In this document: positions 29,371-36,507 of the stretch, one piece after another
Layout of the letters: the number at the start of each line of letters is the position of its first letter
Numbering within the stretch: the first letter of the stretch is position 1
From: Solirubrobacterales bacterium
GTDB lineage: Bacteria; Actinomycetota; Thermoleophilia; Solirubrobacterales; 70-9
Length of the DNA: 58,196 nt
Direction of reading: 5' to 3'
NCBI GenBank assembly: GCA_025450195.1
Contig: JANWHW010000033.1
Coordinates: 1-58,196 of the forward strand
Made by a program: the position numbers and the translations under genes
Notes under the pieces: generated by a model
Databases searched by the model: none
What the model was told of the DNA's origin: nothing
What the model saw: the letters and a program-made list of their open reading frames with translations, nothing else

Positions 29371-29997
29371 ATGCCGTCCAATCGATCGAGAACCGCTCCG
29401 CACCCCGCCTCCACCCCGCGCGGGGGAGCGACCCGCGAGCGGCTGCTGCGTGCCGCCATCGAGCTGCTCGAAGAGGGCGGCTACGCGGCGGCCGCGGTGG
29501 CTGCGATCACGACCCGCAGCGATGTCGCCGCCGGGGCGCTGTACAGACACTTCCCCTCCAAGGAGGAGCTCTTCGTGGAGGTGTTCCGCACGGCCGCGGA
29601 GCAGGAGCTGGCGGCGCTCTACGAGGCCAGCATCAAGCAGGGAAGCGTGTCCGAAAAGCTCGACGCCGTGGTCCGAAAGTTCACCAGCAGCGCGCTGAAT
29701 AAACCACGGCTCGCCTGGGCTCTCGGCTACGAGCCCGTCGATCCGCTGGTGGACGCGGAGAGGCTGATCTACCGGCAGACCTACCGCGAGCGCCTTGCCG
29801 ACCTCCTGCGGATCGGCATTGCCAACGGAGAGCTCCCCGCACAGGACGCGGACCTATCGGCCGCCGCGCTGATCGGCGCAATCAGCGAGGCCCTGGTCAG
29901 CCCGCTCTCGCCAGTCGGTGAGGGCGTTGAGGTCGAGGAACTGGTCGACTCGCTGTCGAGATTTTGCCGGCAGGCGGTGGGAGCTTCTCCGGAATGA
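29371..29997 (+). CDS. TetR family transcriptional regulator
   Basis: A 208-residue regulator with an N-terminal helix-turn-helix (RERLLRAAIELLEEGGYAAAAVAAITTRSDVAAGALYRHFPSKEELF, given by position about 22-68) and an all-helical ligand domain. It is the third gene of the exporter operon. It probably represses the operon through the palindrome at 26081 and is released by the transported compound (inference). Its stop is 1 nt from the stop of the convergent TSUP gene. Confidence 0.9.
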   Translation: MPSNRSRTAPHPASTPRGGATRERLLRAAIELLEEGGYAAAAVAAITTRSDVAAGALYRHFPSKEELFVEVFRTAAEQELAALYEASIKQGSVSEKLDAVVRKFTSSALNKPRLAWALGYEPVDPLVDAERLIYRQTYRERLADLLRIGIANGELPAQDADLSAAALIGAISEALVSPLSPVGEGVEVEELVDSLSRFCRQAVGASPE

Positions 29998-29998
29998 C

Positions 29999-30379
29999 TC
30001 AGGCTTCGTCCGCCGGCTCGCTCAGCGCTTGGCGGACCAGCTGGTAGGCGACGAACAGAACCAGTCCGGCGAAGGACAGCTCCAATACCCGCTGTGAGAC
30101 CTCGTTGGCGATCACGACCCCAATCAGGACGCCAAGGGGCGAGAGGACGCCGATCACGAGCGCATCGCGCATGTTCACGTTCCCATACCCGCGCTGGCGA
30201 ATGGTGCCGACGAAGGCAACGAACACGATCATCAGCAAAGAGGTCGACTCGGCATCCAACTGCGAGAGCCCCAGGCAGAGGGTCAGGGCAGGAACGAACA
30301 GGACCCCGCCGCCGACGCCGACCAGGCCGCCCGCCATCCCGCCGAGGATCGCGATCAGGACCGCGAGCAGCTCAAGCAT
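29999..30379 (-). CDS. Half-size TSUP (TauE/SafE) permease, second gene
   Basis: A 126-residue protein with about four membrane helices. It has the TSUP repeat signature GGLVGVGGGVLFVPAL (about 16-31) and RGYGNVNMRDALV (about 63-75). Normal TSUP carriers have two such repeats in about 250 residues. Here one repeat makes a whole protein, and the neighbour supplies the other. It probably exports or imports sulfite, sulfonates or another organic anion as a heteromer with the product of the gene 18 nt upstream. Confidence 0.8.
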   Translation of the reverse strand: MLELLAVLIAILGGMAGGLVGVGGGVLFVPALTLCLGLSQLDAESTSLLMIVFVAFVGTIRQRGYGNVNMRDALVIGVLSPLGVLIGVVIANEVSQRVLELSFAGLVLFVAYQLVRQALSEPADEA

Positions 30380-30397
30380 GATGGAGGCTCCTCTCCC

Positions 30398-30763
30398 TCA
30401 TGGGACGATCAGCTGGATCGCGACGACGACAAGTAGGACCGCGAACAGCAGCGACACGGCACGCTGGGAGATGCGCTGCTGGATCGCCGTGCCCAACACC
30501 ACACCGCCGATCGCCGGGATCGAGAGCAGCAAACCGGTGGCCAGATGGACATTCCCGTAGATCCCACCCTGCGCGGCGGCGCCGAGGATGCCGATCAAGA
30601 TGATCGCGGCGAGGCTGGTGCCGGTGGCCATCCTCGCCCCATAGCCAAACCAGAGGATCAGCAGCGGCACGATCACGGTGCCGCCGCCAACTCCAAAGAG
30701 CCCGCTGAAGATCCCGGCCAGCGTTCCGATCGCCGCCAGCTTCAGGGTGCGATCGGTGAGCAT
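30398..30763 (-). CDS. Half-size TSUP (TauE/SafE) permease, first gene
   Basis: A 121-residue membrane protein with GTLAGIFSGLFGVGGGTVIVPLLI and GGIYGNVHLATGLLLSIPAIGG, the same repeat as its downstream partner. The ATG at 30763 shares bases with the TAA of a leader frame (TAATG), so the start is set by coupling. An alternative in-frame ATG at 30832 would read through the repeat element and is less likely. Together the two genes look like a split TSUP carrier. Confidence 0.8.
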   Translation of the reverse strand: MLTDRTLKLAAIGTLAGIFSGLFGVGGGTVIVPLLILWFGYGARMATGTSLAAIILIGILGAAAQGGIYGNVHLATGLLLSIPAIGGVVLGTAIQQRISQRAVSLLFAVLLVVVAIQLIVP

Positions 30764-30903
30764 TACAAAGCTTCGCGCTTCGCTCGCTGCGCGAAGAACC
30801 AGAGATGCCCAGCTGGGGCTCGCTCCACGCATAGATGAGAATCACGCTTCGCTCGCTGCGCGAAGAACCAGACATGCCTAGTTGGGGCTCGCTCCGCGCT
30901 CAC
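30763..30903 (-). CDS. Tandemly duplicated leader peptide of the MSAERA family, copies D and C (upstream of TSUP pair)
   Basis: A 46-residue frame with GTG start: first unit MSAERAPTRHVWFFAQRAKR, then DSHL, then second unit CVERAPAGHLWFFAQRAKRE and AL. Its TAA overlaps the permease ATG. TAGTAT lies 7 nt before the GTG. At DNA level the two units are nearly identical over about 60 nt, so a repeat unit has been duplicated in frame. A CTTCGCGC/GCGCGAAG stem lies in the copy nearest the permease (about 30771-30796). Confidence 0.65.
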   Translation of the reverse strand: MSAERAPTRHVWFFAQRAKRDSHLCVERAPAGHLWFFAQRAKREAL

Positions 30904-30909
30904 GGGCGC

Positions 30910-30916
30910 GATACTA
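30910..30916. promoter_or_regulatory. Overlapping divergent -10 boxes
   Basis: The plus strand reads GATACT (30910-30915), 6 nt before the otsB GTG at 30922. The minus strand reads TAGTAT (30916-30911), 7 nt before the leader GTG at 30903. One A/T-rich heptamer thus seems to serve two opposite leaderless transcripts. Confidence 0.5.
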
Positions 30917-30921
30917 GTGCC

Positions 30922-31743
30922 GTGTCTCCTCGATCCGAGACAGGGGTCAGCGAGGCGGGGCTGGGCTTACTGGCGCCGCTTCGCGGGGATCCCGCCCACT
31001 CAGCGATCTTCACCGACATCGACGGGACCCTTGCCCCGATCGCCGACCGGCCCGAGCACGCAGGAGTACCCGCCCGCGCTACCCAGCTCTTGGAGGCGCT
31101 TGGCGAACGCTTCGGCTTGGTCGGCTGCGTGTCGGGGCGACGGGCGCTCGAGGCCCGGCGCATGGTTGGAGCCGAGGGAATCGCCTACGCCGGAAACCAC
31201 GGATTGGAGCTGTTGCTTCCGGGCGATAGGGAGCCGCGGCTCGATCCCTCGATACAGGGGCACGAGGATCGCGCGGCGCGATTTGTCGCCACGCTCGGCG
31301 ACGACGCTTTGGCAGACACCGGGCTGAGGCTCGAGGACAAGGGCCCGATACAGGCGCTGCACTGGCGGGGCGCAAAGGATGAAGGTAGCGCCGAGGCCCG
31401 CGCCCATGAGATCGCCGCGGCCGCCGGTCGCTCCGGGCTAGAGCCCCACTGGGGGCGCAAGGTGCTGGAGCTGCGCCCGGTTGGCGGAGGCGGCAAGGGT
31501 GCAGCGGTCGCCGCACTGCTCGCCGCCGATGGCCTGCGGGCCGCCGTCTACGCCGGCGACGATCGCACCGATCTCGACGCCTTCCGCCGCCTGCGCGAGC
31601 TGTGCAGCGAAGGCTCTCTTGACCTTGCCGTCTGCATTGGCGTCTCCTCTCCGGAGGGCCCGATGGAGCTTGGGGAGGAGGGCGACGTCAGCGTCGACGG
31701 ACCGGCTGGCTGGCTGGAGGTCCTCGATTCCTTGGCCCAGTAG
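30922..31743 (+). CDS. otsB: Trehalose-6-phosphate phosphatase
   Basis: A 273-residue HAD-superfamily phosphatase. The nucleophile motif is FTDIDGTLAPIADRPE (DxDGTL), with the threonine/serine motif VSGR, and the C-terminal DD motif YAGDDRTDLDAF, with GGGGKGAAVAALL before it. It removes phosphate from trehalose-6-phosphate, giving trehalose for stress protection. The GTG at 30922 is chosen over an ATG at 30835, which lies within the repeat element. No trehalose-phosphate synthase is in the window. It is divergent from the TSUP genes. Confidence 0.88.
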   Translation: MSPRSETGVSEAGLGLLAPLRGDPAHSAIFTDIDGTLAPIADRPEHAGVPARATQLLEALGERFGLVGCVSGRRALEARRMVGAEGIAYAGNHGLELLLPGDREPRLDPSIQGHEDRAARFVATLGDDALADTGLRLEDKGPIQALHWRGAKDEGSAEARAHEIAAAAGRSGLEPHWGRKVLELRPVGGGGKGAAVAALLAADGLRAAVYAGDDRTDLDAFRRLRELCSEGSLDLAVCIGVSSPEGPMELGEEGDVSVDGPAGWLEVLDSLAQ

Positions 31744-31746
31744 AAG

Positions 31747-32259
31747 ATGCCCTTCACCGACCTTCTGCGCCTCACCGTCTTCTTGGCCGCCGCCGAGGCG
31801 ACAGCGCTGGGAGGGATCGCCGCCCTCGCCGCCGGGCGCGACAACGACACCACGACCGTCCTCGTCGCAGCGGGGTGGTGGTCCGTCTCGCTGGCCATCG
31901 GCCTCTACCTCGGCCGTCCCGCCCACGCCGCCGACGGCGTCCGCGACGCGCTTGTGCAGGCCAAAACCGCCACCAGCCTCCCGCCGGGGACACCGGCTCG
32001 GATCGCGATCGGCCGTCTCTGGCCGATCGGCGTCACCGCGTTGATCGCCGGGGTGCTCGGCATCCTCTTCCCGGGCGTCGCGGTGATCGGCGCCGGCTAC
32101 GCCCTCCTCGTCGCACTCGCTTGGCGAACCCGCGAGGCGGCGGTGCTCGCGATCGAGCAGCGCGACGGAGTCAAGTTCTACGTGGTTCCCAACTCCGCCC
32201 TGCGCCCGATTGAGCTGGTGCGCACGCCGGGGCTCCGCAGCGACCGCGTCCCCGCCTGA
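31747..32259 (+). CDS. Membrane protein of unknown function
   Basis: A 170-residue protein with about four hydrophobic segments (residues 7-29, 37-54, 92-112 and 112-128) and a hydrophilic C-terminus (EQRDGVKFYVVPNSALRPIELVRTPG). It starts 3 nt after otsB and is probably co-transcribed with it. No family recognised. Confidence 0.65.
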   Translation: MPFTDLLRLTVFLAAAEATALGGIAALAAGRDNDTTTVLVAAGWWSVSLAIGLYLGRPAHAADGVRDALVQAKTATSLPPGTPARIAIGRLWPIGVTALIAGVLGILFPGVAVIGAGYALLVALAWRTREAAVLAIEQRDGVKFYVVPNSALRPIELVRTPGLRSDRVPA

Positions 32260-32313
32260 CGATCTCGGTCAGACACTCCCATTTCTAGGGTCGAGGAACT
32301 CGATCGGCTGGGT

Positions 32314-32319
32314 TACACT
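32314..32319 (+). promoter_or_regulatory. -10 box (TACACT) of lectin-like gene
   Basis: TACACT about 36 nt before the GTG at 32355. The leader carries an AGAGAGGA ribosome-binding site. Confidence 0.45.
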
Positions 32320-32354
32320 CGCGCCGCAAAATCGTCCACCCAGAGAGGATCTTC

Positions 32355-33317
32355 GTGACTCGTCGACTCAGCACGCTTTGCTTGGCGCTTCTCGCCACGC
32401 TCGCGCTCGCCGCTCCAGCCAGCGCAACCGACCTCAACTACCCGGACTTCTCGAGCACAACCGGGCTGACGCTGAACGGCAGCGCCGTGCAGAACGGCAA
32501 CGTGCTGCAGCTGACGCCGGCGGAAAACGACAAGACGGGCAGCGTCTTCACCTCCGCTGCGCTCAATCCGCAGGAATCGTTCTCGACCAAGTTCGCGCTT
32601 TCGATGCACGACTCGACCACGTTCCCCCTGCCAGCCGACGGGATGGCCTTCGTGGTCCAGAGCAAAGGGCCACAGGGAGGCGATGGCCTTGGTGGCTCGC
32701 TCGGGTTCGGTGAAATCAAACCGAGCGTCGCGGTCGAGTTCGACATCTTCGAAAACTTCCCCTCAGATCCGCCCGGCGACCACATCTCGGTCGTGTCGGA
32801 AGGCGACGTGAGCACCCACCTGGCCTGTGCAAACGCCGGGCCAACCCCTCCCTGCACCGCAATCCTCCCCTTCGCCCTATACGGCGCGCTGGTGTACGCC
32901 TGGGTCGAGTACGACGCTGCAACTCAGCACCTGAAGGTCTTCGCTGGCCAGACAGGTGAAAAGCCGGCCACGCCGCTGATCGATTACCAGATCTCGCTGG
33001 CCCCTCTCGGCACCTCCTCGTACGCGGGCTTCACCGCGGCGACCGGCGCCTCCAATGCGGTCCACGATCTGCTCAGCTGGAACTTCGACCAGGCCGACCC
33101 AACGCCCATCGCCGCACCGCACGCCAAAAAAGCCAAAAAATGCCCCGTGCACAAAGGGAAAAAACACAAAGGCCAGCACAAAGGCAAAGGCAAAAAAGCC
33201 GGGGCTTCGAAAGCAAAAGGCAAAAAAGTCAAAGGGAAAAAAGGCAAAGGCAAAAAGTGCGGCCACAAAAACAAAGGGAAGAACAAAGGTAAAGGGAAAG
33301 GCAAAGGCCGCAGCTAG
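32355..33317 (+). CDS. Secreted L-type lectin-like protein with lysine/glycine-rich tail
   Basis: A 320-residue exported protein. The signal peptide ends at ALAAPASA. Residues 25-250 resemble the legume (L-type) lectin sandwich: NYPDFSSTTGLTLNG, FAFVVQS-type strand (DGMAFVVQSKGP), VAVEFDIFEN, VYAWVEYDAATQHLKVFAG and GFTAATG. The last 65 residues are almost only Lys, Gly and His (KGKGKK repeats), strongly positive. The tail uses mostly AAA for lysine, with several A6 runs, unlike the rest of the genome. It may bind glycans through the lectin domain and wall polymers or DNA through the tail (inference). The stop shares CTAG with the convergent polX stop. Confidence 0.8.
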   Translation: MTRRLSTLCLALLATLALAAPASATDLNYPDFSSTTGLTLNGSAVQNGNVLQLTPAENDKTGSVFTSAALNPQESFSTKFALSMHDSTTFPLPADGMAFVVQSKGPQGGDGLGGSLGFGEIKPSVAVEFDIFENFPSDPPGDHISVVSEGDVSTHLACANAGPTPPCTAILPFALYGALVYAWVEYDAATQHLKVFAGQTGEKPATPLIDYQISLAPLGTSSYAGFTAATGASNAVHDLLSWNFDQADPTPIAAPHAKKAKKCPVHKGKKHKGQHKGKGKKAGASKAKGKKVKGKKGKGKKCGHKNKGKNKGKGKGKGRS

Positions 33318-35038
33318 GGTTTCAGTAACCGCTTGAACTCCCGCCAGCCTCGCGCGTTGGCGACGTTGGCGGGAGTCAGCCAAGCCCGGCGGGCGGTGGC
33401 GACCGCGTAGGCCATGTTGTCGAGCGTGTCGACCCCGTGGGCGTCGGTGTTGAGGATGATGGTGACGCCGGCATCCACGGCGAGGCGGGCATGGTGCTCG
33501 GAGAGGTCGCGGCGGTTCGGGTTGCCGTTGATCTCGAGCATCGTTCCGTTGGCGGCGGCTGCCTCGGCAACTGCCTCGACGTCGATCCCGTAGGGCTCGC
33601 GACGGCCGATCAGGCGCCCAGTCAGATGCCCGATGCACTTGACGTAGGGGTTCTCGATCGCCGCCAGGACCCGCTCGGTCATCGCCTTCTCTGAGATCGC
33701 AAACGAGGTGTGGACGCTGGCCACTACCCAGTCGAGTGCTTCGAGCAGATCGTCGGGGTAATCGAGGCCGCCGTCGAGGCCGATGTTCACCTCCGAGCCG
33801 GCAAGCAGGCGAAAGCCACGCTTCCCCTTGTTCCAGGCGCGAATCTCCTCGACCCGCTTCCACAAGCGCTCCGCGGTGACGTGGTCCCCGAAGCCATGGC
33901 TCGCCGAGTGATCGGTGATCGCCATGTAGGCGTAGCCGCGCTCGCGGCCCGCCGCCGCCATCTCCTCCAGCGTGTTGCGGCCGTCGGAGAGGGTGGTGTG
34001 GGAGTGCAGGTCGCCGCGGATGTCCTCGACCCCAACCAGCTCGGGCAGCTTGCCCTCGCGTGCCGCCTTCAGCTCTCCCCGCCCCTCCCGCAACTCGGGC
34101 TCGATGTAGGAGTAGCCGAGTCGCTCGTAGACCGCCTCCTCGCTCTCGCAGAGGGTGACGTCTCCACTCTCGACCTCGGTGACCCCGTGCTCGGATACGG
34201 AGAGGCCCCGCGCCACCGCGTCCTCGCGCAGCTGCACGTTGTGCGCTTGGGATCCGGTGAAGTGCTGGAGCAGGTTGCCGAAGGCCTCGGGAGCGACGAT
34301 TCGCAGGTCGACCGAGACCCCGTTATGAGTCTCCGCGTGAAGACCGTTGGGGCCGGGTTTGCCCGCTGCTGCAATCAGCGGGTGGCCTGCCAGGTGCTCG
34401 GCGAGCGCCGCCGGCTCCTCCGCGGTGGCAATCAGGTCGATGTCCTTACAGGTCTCGGCCCAGCGCCGCACCGAGCCGGCGACCTCGACCCGGTTCGCGG
34501 CGGGGTGTTCGCGCAGCGCCGCCGCCAACTCCTCGGCAATCGGGCGAACCGCCGAGAGCAGTATCCGCCCAGGTCCCTCTCCGGGCTCTCCGAGACGCTC
34601 CAGCGCCGCTGCCACGTTCTCCTCGACCTTTGGGCCAAGGCCCTTCAGCTCACGGATCCGCTGCCCCTCCACCGCCTCTTTGAGGTCCTCGAGGGAGACG
34701 ACCCCCAGCTCGTCGAAGAGCCGCCTCGCGGTCTTCGCTCCCAGCCCGGGCACTCGTGTCACCTCGATCAGGCTTGGCGGGAACTTCGCCTTCAGCTTCA
34801 CCGCCGATGGGATCTCACCCGTCGCCAGCAGCATGTCGATCTTTTCCGCCAGCGTCTTACCAACTCCGGGGATCTCGGTCGCCCGCCCTTTGCCGGCGAG
34901 CTCGGCGACAGAGATCGGGCTCTCGCGAATCGCCTTCGCGGCCGTGGTGTAGGCAAGCACCCTGTATTTGACGGCCCCGTCGAGCTCATAGAGGACAGAC
35001 AGCTCATCGAAGGCGGCGGCGATCTCCGCGTTGGTCAT
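33314..35038 (-). CDS. polX: PolX-type DNA polymerase/3'-5' exonuclease with PHP domain
   Basis: A 574-residue family-X polymerase for gap filling and repair. The order is an N-terminal 8-kDa-like domain, helix-hairpin-helix motifs (IPGVGKTLAEKI, VPGLGAKTARRL), a palm with GSVRRWAETCKDIDLIATAE (catalytic Asp pair near 197) and VDLRIV (third Asp), and a C-terminal PHP phosphoesterase with DLHSHTTLSDG (about 342), ITDHS, and NTDAHG near the end. Length matches bacterial PolX. The ATG at 35038 has TGAGGA upstream. It converges on the lectin gene with overlapping stops. Confidence 0.93.
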   Translation of the reverse strand: MTNAEIAAAFDELSVLYELDGAVKYRVLAYTTAAKAIRESPISVAELAGKGRATEIPGVGKTLAEKIDMLLATGEIPSAVKLKAKFPPSLIEVTRVPGLGAKTARRLFDELGVVSLEDLKEAVEGQRIRELKGLGPKVEENVAAALERLGEPGEGPGRILLSAVRPIAEELAAALREHPAANRVEVAGSVRRWAETCKDIDLIATAEEPAALAEHLAGHPLIAAAGKPGPNGLHAETHNGVSVDLRIVAPEAFGNLLQHFTGSQAHNVQLREDAVARGLSVSEHGVTEVESGDVTLCESEEAVYERLGYSYIEPELREGRGELKAAREGKLPELVGVEDIRGDLHSHTTLSDGRNTLEEMAAAGRERGYAYMAITDHSASHGFGDHVTAERLWKRVEEIRAWNKGKRGFRLLAGSEVNIGLDGGLDYPDDLLEALDWVVASVHTSFAISEKAMTERVLAAIENPYVKCIGHLTGRLIGRREPYGIDVEAVAEAAAANGTMLEINGNPNRRDLSEHHARLAVDAGVTIILNTDAHGVDTLDNMAYAVATARRAWLTPANVANARGWREFKRLLKP

Positions 35039-35090
35039 GTCCTCAAGCTAACGGGCGCCGCCTGACAGCACTGACCAACCTGGTCCTCAA

Positions 35091-35096
35091 TAGCAT
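35091..35096 (+). promoter_or_regulatory. -10 box (TAGCAT), leaderless start of mannosyltransferase
   Basis: TAGCAT on the plus strand, 6 nt before the ATG at 35103. Confidence 0.5.
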
Positions 35097-35102
35097 CGCC
35101 CA

Positions 35103-35882
35103 ATGTCCTCCCGCTCCTCGGAGACAGGTCCCGGCCATCGATCCCAAATGGGTCCCGCCTGGCTCATCCTCCCCACCTACAACGAGATGGAGAACATCGA
35201 GCCCTTCGTCGCCGCGGTGCGAGCGAAGCTGCCCGCCTCGGCCCGAATCCTGATCGTCGACGACAACTCACCGGATGGGACAGGAGATATCGCCGACCAG
35301 CTCGCCGCCGTGCACGAGGAGGTCGACGTCCTCCACCGCGCTCGAAAGGAAGGGCTGGGGCCCGCCTACATCGCCGGCTTCCGCCGGGCGCTCAGCGAGG
35401 GCGCCGGATTGATCCTCGAGATGGACTCCGACTTCTCCCACGAGCCCGCCTACCTACCGCGGCTTCTCGAGGCGGCCGAGAGCGCCGATCTCGTGATCGG
35501 CTCTCGCTACGTGCCGGGCGGGGGCGTCGGCGACTGGGGAGCGGTGCGGCGGGTGATCAGCCGTGGCGGCAGCACCTACGCGCGGCTGGTGCTCGGAGTC
35601 GAAGTTCGCGACCCGACCGCTGGCTTCAAGTGCTTCCGGCGCGAGGTGCTCGAGACGATCGACCTCGACACGATCCAGGCGCGCGGCTACGCGTTCCAGG
35701 TCGAGCTGACCTACCGCGCGATACGCCACGGATTCAAGGTCGTCGAGGTCCCGATCGTCTTCCGCGACCGCCGGGTCGGGTCGTCGAAGATGGACCGCTC
35801 GATCGTCGCCGAGGCGATCTGGCGGGTGCCTCTTCTACGCTTCGGCGACAAAGATGGTCGGCGGGGGCCGGAGAGACGCTAG
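35103..35882 (+). CDS. Polyprenol-phosphate mannosyltransferase (DPM1/Ppm1-like)
   Basis: A 259-residue GT2 glycosyltransferase. It has LPTYNEMENIEPFV, IVDDNSPDGTGDIAD, the metal-binding EMDSDFSHEP, GSRYVPGGGVGDWG and the C-terminal ...RRVGSSKMDRSIVAEAIWRVP, the pattern of dolichol- and polyprenol-phosphate mannose synthases. It would load mannose on a lipid carrier for wall glycans or protein mannosylation. No acyltransferase or membrane extension is fused. The ATG at 35103 is favoured by a -10 box 6 nt upstream, although the conserved region starts at residue 16. Confidence 0.9.
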   Translation: MSSRSSETGPGHRSQMGPAWLILPTYNEMENIEPFVAAVRAKLPASARILIVDDNSPDGTGDIADQLAAVHEEVDVLHRARKEGLGPAYIAGFRRALSEGAGLILEMDSDFSHEPAYLPRLLEAAESADLVIGSRYVPGGGVGDWGAVRRVISRGGSTYARLVLGVEVRDPTAGFKCFRREVLETIDLDTIQARGYAFQVELTYRAIRHGFKVVEVPIVFRDRRVGSSKMDRSIVAEAIWRVPLLRFGDKDGRRGPERR

Positions 35883-35892
35883 CCACCCTCGC

Positions 35893-35909
35893 TATACTTT
35901 CTGAAGTAT
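35893..35909 (+). promoter_or_regulatory. -10 box (TATACT) overlapped by a small palindrome
   Basis: TATACT (35893-35898) is the best -10 match in the window. ATACTT-TCTG-AAGTAT (35894-35909) is a perfect inverted repeat covering it and the probable start of transcription of the thioredoxin gene, so a repressor site is possible. Confidence 0.5.
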
Positions 35910-35945
35910 TGAGCGTGAAACCCGACTGCCAGGAGACCGATTCCA

Positions 35946-36272
35946 GTGACAGGCAAGCTCACCGACGTGACAGACGCGACCTTCAAGTCCGAGGTTCTGG
36001 AGGCCGACGGCCCAGTACTCGTCGATTTCTGGGCTCCATGGTGCGGCCCCTGCCGAGTCGTTCACCCTGTCCTCGAGGAGATCGACTCCGAGCGGGAGGA
36101 CCTGAAAATCGTCAGCCTCAACGTCGATGAGAACCAGCAGGCAGCGAGCCAGTACGAGGTCCTCTCGATCCCGACCCTGATCCTCTTCAAGGACGGCGCG
36201 ATCGCCAAGAAGGTTGTGGGGGCGATGCCGAAGCGGCGCCTCGAGGCCGAGCTCGAGCCGGCGCTCAGCTAG
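35946..36272 (+). CDS. trxA: Thioredoxin
   Basis: A 108-residue thioredoxin with the active site WCGPC (about residues 32-36) in [14 protein letters not shown] and the cis-proline in [11 protein letters not shown]. It reduces protein disulfides in the cytoplasm. The GTG start has AGGAGA 8 nt upstream. Confidence 0.95.
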   Translation: MTGKLTDVTDATFKSEVLEADGPVLVDFWAPWCGPCRVVHPVLEEIDSEREDLKIVSLNVDENQQAASQYEVLSIPTLILFKDGAIAKKVVGAMPKRRLEAELEPALS

Positions 36273-36297
36273 CGCCGCACCTGAGCGGAGCAAAACG

Positions 36298-36474
36298 ATG
36301 CCATTCGTTCACATCCACTGGTTCGAGGGACGGACCGACGAGCAGAAGGTGGAGATCGCGAAGCGGGTCGAGGCAGCTCTTGGCGAGGTCGCTGGCGTCC
36401 CCCCGGAGCACTGCTGGGTGAAGTTCTCCGACACCTCCAAATCGGACTTCATCATCGGCGAGCCGAAGGAGTAG
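36298..36474 (+). CDS. 4-oxalocrotonate tautomerase-family protein
   Basis: A 58-residue protein with Pro directly after the initiator Met (MPFVHIHWFEGRTDEQK), the catalytic base of the tautomerase superfamily once Met is removed. Size fits the small 4-OT type that works as a hexamer. Substrate unknown. It has GGAG 9 nt upstream and follows trxA by 25 nt, so it is probably in the same transcript. Confidence 0.8.
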   Translation: MPFVHIHWFEGRTDEQKVEIAKRVEAALGEVAGVPPEHCWVKFSDTSKSDFIIGEPKE

Positions 36475-36507
36475 TCGGCCTGGGCCGCAAAGCATGCGGG
36501 CTGCGAA

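Noticed and set aside
30372-30875. 167-codon minus-strand frame with repeated SSRSERS
   Set aside because: The repeats come from translating the duplicated leader unit in another frame, and the frame then crosses the TSUP gene out of phase.
30768-30910. Insertion sequence explaining the repeats near the TSUP genes
   Set aside because: No transposase, terminal repeats or target duplications. The units keep a reading frame joined to the gene start.
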